Below, piece after piece: positions 53,699 through 63,222 of a stretch of DNA of 64,000 bases. The notes beneath the pieces are model-generated. The model was not told the origin of the DNA, did no database searches, and saw only the letters and a program-made list of their open reading frames with translations. This DNA is from Paenibacillus sp. Soil787 (GTDB taxonomy: Bacteria; Bacillota; Bacilli; Paenibacillales; NBRC-103111). The number at the start of each line of letters is the position of its first letter. Position 1 is the first letter of the stretch. Both the position numbers and the translations under genes were made by a program. The DNA lies in NCBI RefSeq assembly GCF_001429545.1, contig NZ_LMSP01000005.1:121034-185033 (forward strand), read 5' to 3'.

Positions 53699-54223
53699 AT
53701 GATTTACTTCATACTTGCAGGCCTTCTACTTTGTATCATCCTGAAACGCAATTTATTGACAATTGTTGATTCCTTTGCAGCTTTCAGAATGCCTTACTTA
53801 TTGATCGGTACCTTTGCGTTTCAAATTTTTATATATTGGTTGAGTAATAGAACTGGGCGCGATTATCCTATTCTAGTCGAATTCTCGTTTGCTATAATGA
53901 TCTTAGGCTTATGGATGAACAGGAATTTACCAGGAATTAATTTTATATGTTTTGGGGCTTTGTTTAATTTATTTGCCATTAGTATACACGGCGGTTTAAT
54001 GCCAGTATCAGAAAAGGCGCTGATGATGTCTGGGTATAATGGTTCTGCTTTTGTTACAGGCGATCCTCGACATCAGCTAATGAATACATCCTATTATTGG
54101 TGGTTGGGAGATTGGATTCCTTTTTTCAAACATGTGATAAGTATTGGAGATATTAGTGTAGGATTCGGATTTATTAGATTTCTATTAGGAATCACTTCGA
54201 AGAGGGAGCAGCATGAAGGATAA
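53699..54223 (+). CDS. DUF5317 membrane protein
   Basis: A 174-residue protein with about five hydrophobic spans. The family motif is present: a conserved N-x-x-x-I-x-x-x-GG-L-M-P segment (LFNLFAISIHGGLMPVSEKA), then a GDPRHQLMN loop and LGDWIPFFKHVISIGD. Its end overlaps the start of the next gene by 11 bp. DUF5317 proteins are commonly encoded beside membrane HD-GYP or GGDEF proteins; function is unknown. Here the partner is a GGDEF-EAL protein. AAAGGAATG precedes the ATG. Confidence 0.8.
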   Translation: MIYFILAGLLLCIILKRNLLTIVDSFAAFRMPYLLIGTFAFQIFIYWLSNRTGRDYPILVEFSFAIMILGLWMNRNLPGINFICFGALFNLFAISIHGGLMPVSEKALMMSGYNGSAFVTGDPRHQLMNTSYYWWLGDWIPFFKHVISIGDISVGFGFIRFLLGITSKREQHEG

Positions 54224-56579
54224 AAATCTATACACTCTGATATTATTCTTAATTGGCATTTACACAACATTTATCTGTCTGAAATTTCTTGAATCTAATA
54301 GAGTTTGGGAACCTATAGTTCTTATATGCGTCTTAACATTTATAGTTGATATATTTCCAATTAAAATGTCTAAAGGACTTTTGTACAATGGATCAACATT
54401 AGGAATTCTTTATTTGATGTATGTTATGGGAATTTCAGCAAGTACAGTTCCTATCCTTGTAAGCACAATAATGTTTTTTTTGTTAGCTACCAAACCATTT
54501 TATAAGATTAACTGGTATCGGTTATTTTCAACAGTAGGCATGTATTTTATTAGTATGGTGTGTGCAGCAGCGATTCTGCAGTTTACAACCAAGCTACCAC
54601 TGATTGTTCAAGTTATTTGTATGACCTTTGTTTTTGAGAATGTTAACTTATTCATACGTGCGGGAATCATGAAATTTGTAAGTAAAATTCCTTTTTTTAA
54701 TGAAATTTCAATTATTAAGATTGTTAAAGTGCAAGCTTCATTAGCCATAGTAGCCATTTTTTTGTACCATTTTCTGAAACAAACAAATTCGAGTGACTTA
54801 GTTATCGAGATCATTTTTGCGGTCTTTCTCATGATCTTCATTAACTTCCTAATCACAGCGTATAACAAGCATATGTATAAAATAGAAGAAAGCAAACAAC
54901 GTTACCAGTCATTATTTGACCGTAATCCAGATATTGTTTTTACATTAGATCTATCTGGTAAAATTACGAGTATTAACCCGATGTTAGAGAAATTACTTGG
55001 CTATTCCCCAGAGTCTATAATGGATGTTAATTTATTCGAATATGTGAATTCTACAGGGAAACAAGATGTGATACATCGTATAGAACAAGCGCTGCTGGGA
55101 AATCCGCAACAATTTACGATGGGCTTTTTAACAAAAGAAGGTAAGAGCCGTGATATGTTCATAACTTGTGGTCCGACGGTAGTAAATGAGCAAATTGTTG
55201 GCGTCTATGGAATTGCTAAGGATATTACTGAACAGAAGCAAGCGGAACAGATTATTCATAGAATGGCTTACTTCGATGAAATAACCGGGCTGCCGAACCG
55301 AAGCAACTTTCAGGAGCGCATGGCGGAAACATTAGAAAAAGCTCGTAGCAACTCCTTAGCAGGATTAATGTTTCTGGATCTAGATAAATTCAAACAAGTA
55401 AATGATACGTTGGGGCATTATACAGGTGATCTTCTATTAGTAGATGTGTCCAAACGTATTATCCAAGCTGTTCCGGAAGGATCTATCGTATCTAGGCTGG
55501 GGGGCGATGAATTTACGATTATTTTTCCGAATCTAAGCCATACAGATGAGGTCATTCCAGTTGCCGATGAGATCCTGCGAGCATTAGCTGAACCGTTTTA
55601 CTTATACAATAGAGAATTATATATAACGACCAGTATAGGGATTTGTATATATCCTGAACATGGGACCGATGTGGGAACGCTGATCAAAAATGCAGATGCC
55701 TCTATGTACCGCGCCAAAGAATCCGGCGGAAACACCTACAGCGTATATTCGGAAAATATTCAAGAGCTTAATGAAGCCAAGCACAAGATACATTCTAACT
55801 TGCACAAAGCGATTGAGCGTGAAGAATTTTACTTGCATTTTCAACCGAAGATCGATTTGATTAATGATAAAATTAACGGAGTAGAGGCCCTCATTCGATG
55901 GGAAAATCAAGAATTGGGACTTATGTCGCCTGTTCAATTTATTCCGATCGCTGAGGAGAGTGGATTGATCCTGCCCATAGGGGAATGGGTATTAAGGACG
56001 GCATGTAGGCAGAATAAAGCTTGGCAGGATGCGGGTTTTCCTCCTATCGTGATGTCGGTTAATCTTTCCTCCATTCAATTACAGAATGAGCATTTAGTTC
56101 GTACGATTGGGCAAATTTTGCGGGAAACGGAGCTAGATCCTCAGTGGCTTGAAATTGAGATAACGGAAAGCATGCTGCTGCAGAATACCCAACATACGAT
56201 GAAGGTGCTTGAAGAAATAAAAGAGCTCGGTATATCTATTTCCATCGATGATTTTGGAGTGGGTTACTCTTCGCTTAGCTATTTGAAGCATTTTTCATTT
56301 GATTATTTGAAAATGGATAAGTCTTTTATTGATAACTTAAACATGTCTCCAAAAGACGAATTGATCATAAGCGGAATTATCAAATTGGCGCATAGCTTAA
56401 ACATGAAAGTAATCGCCGAAGGAGTCGAATCGAGTGAACAGCTTTCTTACTTGCGTGAACAAGGTTGTGATGGTGTTCAAGGATATTTGATCAGTAAACC
56501 TTTGTCGGCTGGGGAGTTTATTGAGCGGGTGTGGTCTCTAAAAAATGAGAGAGCACATAAATATCTAGATTATATATAA
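54213..56579 (+). CDS. Membrane PAS-GGDEF-EAL protein (c-di-GMP metabolism)
   Basis: A 788-residue protein. Residues 1-220 form about seven membrane spans (MASE-like sensor). PAS follows at 227-345 (LFDRNPDIVFTLDLSGKITS), then GGDEF at 350-515 with intact RLGGDEFTIIF (about 429-439), and EAL at 530-775 with intact EALIRW, NLSSIQLQNE, EITESMLLQ, DDFGVGYSSLSYLK and QGYLISKPL. Both catalytic motifs look complete, so it may synthesise and/or break cyclic di-GMP depending on the signal. It overlaps the DUF5317 gene by 11 bp, suggesting a joint role in sensing a membrane or extracellular signal. Confidence 0.93.
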   Translation: MKDKNLYTLILFLIGIYTTFICLKFLESNRVWEPIVLICVLTFIVDIFPIKMSKGLLYNGSTLGILYLMYVMGISASTVPILVSTIMFFLLATKPFYKINWYRLFSTVGMYFISMVCAAAILQFTTKLPLIVQVICMTFVFENVNLFIRAGIMKFVSKIPFFNEISIIKIVKVQASLAIVAIFLYHFLKQTNSSDLVIEIIFAVFLMIFINFLITAYNKHMYKIEESKQRYQSLFDRNPDIVFTLDLSGKITSINPMLEKLLGYSPESIMDVNLFEYVNSTGKQDVIHRIEQALLGNPQQFTMGFLTKEGKSRDMFITCGPTVVNEQIVGVYGIAKDITEQKQAEQIIHRMAYFDEITGLPNRSNFQERMAETLEKARSNSLAGLMFLDLDKFKQVNDTLGHYTGDLLLVDVSKRIIQAVPEGSIVSRLGGDEFTIIFPNLSHTDEVIPVADEILRALAEPFYLYNRELYITTSIGICIYPEHGTDVGTLIKNADASMYRAKESGGNTYSVYSENIQELNEAKHKIHSNLHKAIEREEFYLHFQPKIDLINDKINGVEALIRWENQELGLMSPVQFIPIAEESGLILPIGEWVLRTACRQNKAWQDAGFPPIVMSVNLSSIQLQNEHLVRTIGQILRETELDPQWLEIEITESMLLQNTQHTMKVLEEIKELGISISIDDFGVGYSSLSYLKHFSFDYLKMDKSFIDNLNMSPKDELIISGIIKLAHSLNMKVIAEGVESSEQLSYLREQGCDGVQGYLISKPLSAGEFIERVWSLKNERAHKYLDYI

Positions 56580-56689
56580 GGTATTTCTAATGGGATGAGG
56601 CGGAGTCTTCTCTACGTGAACTAATATTGGGGGAATTCTGTGGAAACATGGTCAGTCTACAAATTTCATCGCGTAGCCCCAACCCCTGT

Positions 56690-56865
56690 GGAACGAGGAT
56701 ACCTTATTTTGCTCGAAACCGTGTATTTCATGGTTTCGCGGAACGAGGAGCCTCTATTTTACACTTCAGAGGTGTAAAATCCGCAAAAACACCAAAATAG
56801 CGTCCCCACGTTCCGCATAATGGCCCAATATCGATATATTAGTCAAAATAGCGTCCCCTCGTTCC
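56690..56865. repeat. Cluster of four 21-bp inverted repeat units
   Basis: The unit GGAACGAGG-N3-C-N2-TATTTT occurs forward at 56690 and 56740 and reversed at 56794 and 56845. Two stem-loops lie inside: cgaaacc / ggtttcg (56713-56737) and ttttacac / gtgtaaaa (56757-56779). The remainder of the 56580-57099 gap has a terminator-like hairpin at 56967-56997 (aaaaggggactcc / ggggtctctttt) and the promoter region of the TOTE gene. It resembles REP/MITE-type genomic repeats. Confidence 0.75.
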
Positions 56866-57099
56866 CCACGAGCCTCGGATCGGCAGCTTAGTACCGAATT
56901 TGCAGATTTTCAACCCACTATTTTATAGGAAAACGTTAATCAAGGTCATTGAGCGATAAAGGAATGAAAAGGGGACTCCTTCATGGGGTCTCTTTTCAGT
57001 CTGTATCACAATTTAATGTGAAAGGACGGCTTTTTTATTCCTAACCTCTAATATTAATATGATAAACTAACCTTATAAAGTTACGTTCCCGGAGGAATT

Positions 57100-59538
57100 A
57101 TGAACGATCTAGCAAGAAAGCTGGAGCTCGCGCTGAAAGAAATTGAACGATTGAATCAGGAGAATCATCAACTGAAGCAAAAGCTTGCTATTTTTACAAA
57201 AGATGATTCTGAGGTTGTTAATTGTAGTCTTCTTCAAGATGCTATTGTGATGAAAGAACCAATTGTTAAGCTAGAACTCGAAAAAGGCAACGTCCATAAT
57301 TATTCTACACCGAGTGAAAAGATTGCGTTATTTCGCAGTCTTTTTCGTGGTCGTGAAGACGTTTATCCAAACAGGTGGGAAAGTAAAACGGGGAAATCTG
57401 GGTACTCTCCAGTGTGCGGTAACGAATGGTCATTTGTTTGTAAGAAACCTCAAATCAAGTGCTCAGATTGCTCCCATAAAGAGTTTCTCTCTGTAACGGA
57501 TGAGATCGTATCACACCATCTTGATGCAAAGATTAACCGTACGATTGGTGTTTATCCAATGCTGCAGGATGAAACTTGTTGGTTTCTAGCCATTGATTTT
57601 GATAAACAAGATTGGAAACAGGATGCAGCTGCCGTCATAACAACTTGCGAAGAACTTCAGATCCCTGCTTCGTTGGAACGCTCCCGTTCGGGAAACGGCG
57701 GGCATGTATGGATATTTTTTGATCAGCCTGTTGAAGCAAGTTTGGCACGGAAATTCGGCTGTGCGCTTTTAACCAGGACGATGGAAAACAGATATGAGCT
57801 TGGTCTAGATTCCTATGATCGTCTATTTCCTAATCAAGATACACTTCCAAGAGGTGGGTTTGGCAATTTGATAGCTCTACCTTTGCAAGGAGGACCTCGA
57901 AAAGAAGGGAATAGTGTTTTTGTAGACAAGGGTTTTATTCCGTATGAAGATCAATGGGGCTTTTTATCAGGTTTAAAGAAAATGAGTATTTCTGAAGTAG
58001 AAAACAAGCTGCAGCAGATTACAAGAAATTCAAAAATTTTAAACGCAGGTATTTGGGAAGAGGAAATAGAAGAGGGTAGACCATGGGAATTAAAACAAAT
58101 GAATTTGGACGTAGAAGAAATGGATATGATACTGCCATCGAAAGTTCATATCACTTTATCTAATATGCTCTATATCGAAAAGAACGGATTATCAGATAAA
58201 GCAATTAATCGAATCAGGCAGCTCGCCAGCTTTCAAAATCCAGACTTTTATAAAACTCAAGCGATGCGGTTGCCTACTTATGGCAAACCTCGCGTCATCG
58301 GATGTGCTGAAGACTTTCCTAAGCATATTGCTTTGCCCAGAGGGTGTCTCCATTTAATCATTAATTTGTTAAATAAGTACAATGTTGAATGTTCAATAAC
58401 CGATGAAAGGAATAAGGGATTAGAAGTAGATATACAGTTTTCAGGTCAACTCTCAATCCTGCAGGATGCAGCCGCGAGATCAGTCCTGGCTCATGATACA
58501 GGTATTCTTTCTGCTACAACGGCTTTTGGAAAAACGGTAGTTGCGGCTTCAATTATTGCTTCCAGAAAAGTGAATACTTTAGTGTTGGTGCATCGCCGTG
58601 AATTAATGGATCAATGGAAGGAAAGATTAACTACTTTTCTTAATCTGCAAACAAAAGATATCGGTGTCATCGGAGGCGGGAAGGAGAAGCGAACGGGTAT
58701 TATCGATATTGCTGTCATTCAAAGCTTAAATAATAAAGGTCAAATAAAGGATTACTTAACAGAGTATGGGCAAATCATTGTAGACGAATGTCATCATGTT
58801 TCTGCGTTTAGCTTTGAGCAAGTGTTGAAAAAGGCAAATGCCAAATATGTAGTTGGTTTAACGGCTACTCCAACCAGGCAGGATGGACAACAACCAATTG
58901 TACTTATGCAGTGCGGTCCGATTCGAACTAGAATAGACGCGAAGTCCCAAGCTATTTCAAGAGGATTTGAACATAAAGTATTGCCAAGGTATACATCTTT
59001 TCAATTACCATCTCAAACGGTCAGTCCTCCTATTCAGACAATTTATCAGTTATTAGTAGAAGATGAAAAAAGGAATGAGATGATTTTTGACGATTTATTA
59101 AAATGTTTGGATCAAGGAAGATCACCGATCCTCCTAGCAGAGCGAACAGCGCATGTTGAGTATTTTGAAAAAAAGCTTGAAAAGTTCGCGAAAAATGTAA
59201 TTGTATTACGAGGCGGTATGGGAAAAAAGCAAAGAGAGGCCATTAGGCAGCGAATTGCAAGCATACCTGATAACGAAGAACGAGTTTTTATTGCAACTGG
59301 TAAATTGATTGGAGAGGGCTTCGATGATGCCAGGTTGGATACGTTATTTTTAGTTCATCCGATCTCGTGGAAAGGAAGCTTGCAGCAATACGCAGGGAGA
59401 TTACATCGTTCACATGCTAACAAACAAGACGTTCAAATTTATGATTATGTTGACATTCAGGTACCACTTCTCATGAGTATGTACAGAAAAAGGGTAAAAG
59501 GATACCGAACAATGGGGTATAATGGGATGGAATTGTAG
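57100..59538 (+). CDS. TOTE-type primase-helicase (AEP primase fused to SF2 helicase)
   Basis: An 812-residue protein with GGAGG before the ATG. An N-terminal coiled coil (1-32) is followed by an archaeo-eukaryotic primase domain: zinc cysteines CGNEWSFVCKKPQIKCSDC (about 106-124), FLAIDFDK (metal-binding DxD, about 162-169), LERSRSGNGGHVWIFF. The helicase part has SATTAFGKTVVAASI (motif I, about 470), IIVDECHHVS (II), GLTATPTRQDG (III), FIATGKLIGEGFDDA (V) and QQYAGRLHRSHAN (VI). This matches the TOTE conflict-system primase-helicase. No TOTE nuclease or transposon partner is visible next to it, so its target is unknown. Confidence 0.85.
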   Translation: MNDLARKLELALKEIERLNQENHQLKQKLAIFTKDDSEVVNCSLLQDAIVMKEPIVKLELEKGNVHNYSTPSEKIALFRSLFRGREDVYPNRWESKTGKSGYSPVCGNEWSFVCKKPQIKCSDCSHKEFLSVTDEIVSHHLDAKINRTIGVYPMLQDETCWFLAIDFDKQDWKQDAAAVITTCEELQIPASLERSRSGNGGHVWIFFDQPVEASLARKFGCALLTRTMENRYELGLDSYDRLFPNQDTLPRGGFGNLIALPLQGGPRKEGNSVFVDKGFIPYEDQWGFLSGLKKMSISEVENKLQQITRNSKILNAGIWEEEIEEGRPWELKQMNLDVEEMDMILPSKVHITLSNMLYIEKNGLSDKAINRIRQLASFQNPDFYKTQAMRLPTYGKPRVIGCAEDFPKHIALPRGCLHLIINLLNKYNVECSITDERNKGLEVDIQFSGQLSILQDAAARSVLAHDTGILSATTAFGKTVVAASIIASRKVNTLVLVHRRELMDQWKERLTTFLNLQTKDIGVIGGGKEKRTGIIDIAVIQSLNNKGQIKDYLTEYGQIIVDECHHVSAFSFEQVLKKANAKYVVGLTATPTRQDGQQPIVLMQCGPIRTRIDAKSQAISRGFEHKVLPRYTSFQLPSQTVSPPIQTIYQLLVEDEKRNEMIFDDLLKCLDQGRSPILLAERTAHVEYFEKKLEKFAKNVIVLRGGMGKKQREAIRQRIASIPDNEERVFIATGKLIGEGFDDARLDTLFLVHPISWKGSLQQYAGRLHRSHANKQDVQIYDYVDIQVPLLMSMYRKRVKGYRTMGYNGMEL

Positions 59539-59586
59539 TTGAAACAGAATGAATAATTACTTGAAATGAAAGGAAAGAGAGTTACT

Positions 59587-60140
59587 ATGACCAAGATTTC
59601 CATACCAGAGCTTAAGAAACAATTAAGTATAAGGCTGAAGAGCTAGTCTCTATCATTATCGATTGTTATAAATCAAGTAGCGATGTAAAAAGCTATATTC
59701 ATATGATGCTGGAACCTGAGAGTACAGAAAATCAATTGTTTGATGAAGCCAAAAAGAAAATTGAGCATCAGTTCTTCCCGGATCGCGGACATCCAAAGCT
59801 TAAATTGTCAGAAGCGAAAAAAGCGATTTCGGAATTCGGTAAACTTTGCAACAATCAGGCGAGAACGATAGATTTGATGATTTATTATGTAGAGCTGGGT
59901 GTGAGTTTTACGAACAGTTACGGTGATATCGATGAACCATTTTATTATAGTATGGAGTCTATGTATCAAAATGCTTTAAATAAAATCAGAACAGATAGCG
60001 GTAGCGGATTGTATCATCTCTTTCGCGACAGGCTTAAGGGAATCGTTCGGGATACAGATGGGATGGGTTGGGGATTTCATGATCAACTAGCTGGAATGTT
60101 TTATGAATTTGCAGCCGACTATGAAGATGATATTGAGTAG
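59587..60140 (+). pseudogene. DUF6155 family gene with 5' frameshift
   Basis: ATG 59587 has AAAGGAAAGAG. Frame 1 reads MTKISIPELKKQL and stops at 59646; the +1 frame supplies YKAEELVSIIIDCYKSSSDV, then KSYIHMMLEP and runs to 60140. The downstream part is well preserved: KKKIEHQFFPDRGHPKLKLS, then EAKKAISEFG, MIYYVELGVSFTNSYGDID and GMGWGFHDQLAGMFYEF, all typical of DUF6155. A small deletion near 59622 explains the shift. A 145-residue product could still start at 59703, so partial function cannot be excluded. Closely follows the TOTE gene. Confidence 0.7.
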
Positions 60141-60525
60141 GCGAAAAGATAAAGGAGATATGTCTTGTGACGTATCTCCTTTTGAATCTCAATCAACGAT
60201 AGAGATCATATATTTATGCTAGATGAGGATGCATCTAAGGTATCGTCGAATAATTGTTTATGAAAGACCTCGCCATCTTCCATTCTAGCTATTAGTTCAA
60301 ACATAGTCCTTGCGTGGCTCAAATTCATTCACTAGCTGAAAGAAAAATAGAATCGGAATATTCCTTGTACAACCCTCATATCCATAATCAAAAGGATAAC
60401 TAGCAGGCAAAGGTGCCATAGGTCAAGAATGACACGTCGTTCTCTGCACCTGGGCACCTTTTTGTTTTCATTCATCAACTAGGAAATCTAAGGGTCAAGA
60501 TTCTGGAGAAGGAGGTGGAGGCCGA
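60141..60525 (+). other. Intergenic region with two terminators
   Basis: aaaggagata / tatctccttt at 60151-60184 ends the DUF6155 relic. A longer imperfect hairpin with ggtgcc / gggcacc and T5 is at 60408-60466. Between them the minus strand has a readable fragment (TMFELIARMEDGEVFHKQL) without start, possibly the end of a decayed gene. The rest looks non-coding. Confidence 0.55.
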
Positions 60526-60654
60526 ATGGAACTGACGATTGGCATCGTAATTATTGCGGTAACGTGTTTGTTTGCTTTATGGATTGTCAGAATCGCCAAC
60601 AAAAGCATTCGCGAATTCGATGAAAGCAAGCATGAAAGTTTCCTAGGGAAATGA
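60526..60654 (+). CDS. Small single-pass membrane protein (42 aa)
   Basis: A very strong AAGGAGGTGGAGG precedes ATG 60526. The product has one transmembrane helix (LTIGIVIIAVTCLFALWIV, residues 3-21), then RIANKSIREFDESKHESFLG. It lies 52 bp before an amino-acid permease gene on the same strand. Small membrane proteins so placed often modulate or accompany a transporter; that role is inferred. Confidence 0.6.
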   Translation: MELTIGIVIIAVTCLFALWIVRIANKSIREFDESKHESFLGK

Positions 60655-60706
60655 GACTTGTAACTTGTTTGTACAAATCGTATTTATTTGATGAGGAGGA
60701 TAAAAG

Positions 60707-62245
60707 ATGAGCAACCCTTCCAATCATCATGAAAAAGACAAAAGGGATTTAAACAAGTTCGGTTATGCCCAAGAACTGCTTCGCAGTATGGGTGGATTTT
60801 CTAATTTCGCGATTTCATTCTCCATCATTTCCATTCTTACTGGCGCTGTATCTTTATATGGTCACGGATTAACCTATGGCGGTGCGGGGATGATGGGTTT
60901 TGGCTGGCCGATCGTCGCTCTTTTTGTCATGTTCGTCGCGGCTGTCATGGCTGAGCTAGCTTCCGCGATTCCGACGGCTGGTGCCTTGTACCATTGGGCA
61001 GCTATTTTGAAAAACAAACGCTGGGGCTGGTACACCGCATGGATCAATCTGATTGGCCAAATCGGGATTGTGGCTGGTATCGATTATTCGGTAGCGCTAT
61101 TCGCAGATCCGCTCATCGCGAGTGTGTTCGGTTATGAATCTAACAATACAACCGTGTTGATTTGTTTCACGATCATCTTACTTACGCATGGTATTCTGAA
61201 TCATATCGGGATTCGTATCGTTTCTAAGCTTAACGACTTCTCGGCATGGTACCATATCGCTGTGGTGGCGGTGCTGGTTTTGTCACTTGCCTTTTTCACC
61301 AAAGGCAGCTTGAATCCTGTCGATTATTTATTCAAAGTGGGCGAAACGTTCTCGGATAAACCGTATATGTTAGCTTTTCTAATCGGACTTTTGCAAGCGC
61401 AGTGGACATTTACGGGTTACGACGCCTCCGCTCATACCATCGAAGAGACCATTAACCCTCGTGTGCGCGCGCCTTGGGGTATTTTCACATCCGTTGCCTA
61501 CTCGTTTGTCATTGGATTCGTTATGCTTGCTTTTGTTACCTTGTCCATCAAGGATGCCGGTGCTGCTGCCGGTTCAAGCAATGCTTTCATCTATGTCATC
61601 AGCCAAGCGCTGGGCGGTACATTCGGTTCCGTCATTCTATGGCTTGTCACCGCCGCGATGTGGTTCTGCGGTCTAGCTTCTATCACTTCCTTTTCACGTA
61701 TGATGTATGCCTTCTCTCGTGACAAAGGGATGCCGATGAGCCATCAATGGGCGCAAATTTCAAAGAAATACCGTACACCTGCCAAAGCCATATGGCTGGC
61801 CATTATCCTATCCTTCCTGCTCGCTTTCATCGACTATATCATCAAAATGGTGAATCCAGATGCAACTTACACGACGATAGCGTTCCTAACCGCGGTCAGT
61901 GTTGTGGGCTTATATGTGGCTTACGGCATTCCGATCTATCTCAAACTGAGAGCGAAAGCGGAAGGCAGATTTCAAGATAAACATCTCGGGCCATGGAATC
62001 TCGGAAAATATAGCACATTCATTTCTATCGTCGCGCTTTTGTGGATCATTTTCATCTGTATCGTCATGGTGATTCCTCCGAATCAAATGGCTGGCTACGC
62101 CGTAGCTGGGATGCTGATTCTTCTGATTATTATGGATTTGGCTTATTATAAAAAGCACTTCCCTGGGCCACAGGCCGCACTTAACACTTCCATGGAAGAA
62201 ATCGTTCGCCGGGAAAAAGAACTTGAGAAAACCTCCTCTGTTTAA
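60707..62245 (+). CDS. APC-superfamily amino acid permease
   Basis: A 512-residue protein with 12 predicted membrane segments. The N-terminal signature LRSMGGFSNFAISFSIISIL and GGAGMMGFGWPIVALF is typical of the AAT/GABA-permease branch, with a WTFTGYDASAHTIEETINPR motif (about 230-250) in segment 6 shared by amino acid/choline-type permeases. The substrate cannot be fixed from sequence. AGGAGG site before ATG 60707. Probably co-transcribed with the 42-residue membrane protein; a terminator at 62261 follows. Confidence 0.92.
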   Translation: MSNPSNHHEKDKRDLNKFGYAQELLRSMGGFSNFAISFSIISILTGAVSLYGHGLTYGGAGMMGFGWPIVALFVMFVAAVMAELASAIPTAGALYHWAAILKNKRWGWYTAWINLIGQIGIVAGIDYSVALFADPLIASVFGYESNNTTVLICFTIILLTHGILNHIGIRIVSKLNDFSAWYHIAVVAVLVLSLAFFTKGSLNPVDYLFKVGETFSDKPYMLAFLIGLLQAQWTFTGYDASAHTIEETINPRVRAPWGIFTSVAYSFVIGFVMLAFVTLSIKDAGAAAGSSNAFIYVISQALGGTFGSVILWLVTAAMWFCGLASITSFSRMMYAFSRDKGMPMSHQWAQISKKYRTPAKAIWLAIILSFLLAFIDYIIKMVNPDATYTTIAFLTAVSVVGLYVAYGIPIYLKLRAKAEGRFQDKHLGPWNLGKYSTFISIVALLWIIFICIVMVIPPNQMAGYAVAGMLILLIIMDLAYYKKHFPGPQAALNTSMEEIVRREKELEKTSSV

Positions 62246-62260
62246 CATTTGCTAGATTTG

Positions 62261-62308
62261 GGCATCCTTTTACTAGAGTTTAAGATTCTAGTAAAGAGGT
62301 GCCTTTTT
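62261..62308 (+). terminator. Terminator overlapping the next gene's leader
   Basis: ggcatccttttactagag / attctagtaaagaggtgcc with T5. The 3' arm carries the AAGAGGTG ribosome site of the YwmB-like gene, so the hairpin could also mask its translation. Confidence 0.75.
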
Positions 62309-62310
62309 AT

Positions 62311-63063
62311 ATGCAGAAATCCTGGTTATTATCCATTATATGTATGTCCATTATAAGTATGATTTTTGGATGGGTTCGTCATGCCGATGCGCAAGGTGAA
62401 CAAGAAGCTCTTCAGTTATTGAACACAGTGAAACCGTACATGACGAGTGAGAATCAAATAACCTTCAAATATACAGGCTATTATGGAACGTGCGGTCGTA
62501 TTGATCAGGATATGCTGCAGGTTGGGAAGAAACTATCTCAAGCATTTGGAATTCCTCAGGCAGAAGTATTGAGTGAATCTAATTCACATCCGATTTATAC
62601 AGCGAAATCCGAGGTTGTGCCCGGGGCGGTCGTCACTTTAACAGTTGCAAGTCCACAAGGACAATCAGCCTGCTATGTCGTCTTGCGATTAGAAGCTTAT
62701 AATGGAGCCGAACAGTCGGATTTGGTCAAATGGCAGGAACAAGCGGGCGAACAATTGAAGAAACTCGGAATAAATGGCCAATGGAATGTGATGGTGCAAG
62801 GTTATGTAAATGAACAAGAACAATCTGGTCAAAAGAGCTCCTCGGAGCTGGTAGATTCTATTGCTCTAGCTTTTAAAGGCAAAATCGTAGAAAGCTATAA
62901 AGATCAAAATACGGTAAGTACGTCTCTGGCATCTAAGCAGTTCCATTCTTCTATTAAGAGTGGTGACCAAACAGTAAATCTGCAGATTGCTCTACATCAA
63001 GAATCTACGACTGGCAAGTCTCGACTAACCGTAGGTACTCCGATCATAACGATGGAGTATTGA
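62311..63063 (+). CDS. ywmB: YwmB-family protein
   Basis: A 250-residue protein; ATG 62311 is preferred to GTG 62299, which lies in the terminator arm. A Sec signal (SWLLSIICMSIISMIFGW...ADAQG) is followed by the YwmB (TATA-box-binding-protein-like fold) pattern: FKYTGYYGTCGRIDQDMLQV, VGKKLSQAFGIP, WNVMVQGYVN and VDSIALAFKGKIVESYKD. YwmB is a secreted or membrane-associated protein of unknown function, often near murA/spoIID in Bacilli; here it stands alone. Confidence 0.85.
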   Translation: MQKSWLLSIICMSIISMIFGWVRHADAQGEQEALQLLNTVKPYMTSENQITFKYTGYYGTCGRIDQDMLQVGKKLSQAFGIPQAEVLSESNSHPIYTAKSEVVPGAVVTLTVASPQGQSACYVVLRLEAYNGAEQSDLVKWQEQAGEQLKKLGINGQWNVMVQGYVNEQEQSGQKSSSELVDSIALAFKGKIVESYKDQNTVSTSLASKQFHSSIKSGDQTVNLQIALHQESTTGKSRLTVGTPIITMEY

Positions 63064-63074
63064 AAATACAGTGT

Positions 63075-63107
63075 GAAGGTGCAGTTAATGCTGCTCCTTC
63101 TTTATTT
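63075..63107 (+). terminator. Rho-independent terminator
   Basis: gaaggtgcag / ctgctccttc with a 6-nt loop, then tttatttgct. Confidence 0.7.
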
Positions 63108-63222
63108 GCTTCTATTTTTGGTTCGGATCAAAATTAATAGTTTTCTGAGGTTTAATAGATTAATAGATTGGTTAGAATGAGTAACAAGTACATAAGAAAG
63201 TAAGCAAGGAGGTGAACTTAAT

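Noticed and set aside
60216..60345. Minus-strand fragment TMFELIARMEDGEVF...
   Set aside because: No start and a frame break; possible LacI-type tail was considered but the match is too weak.
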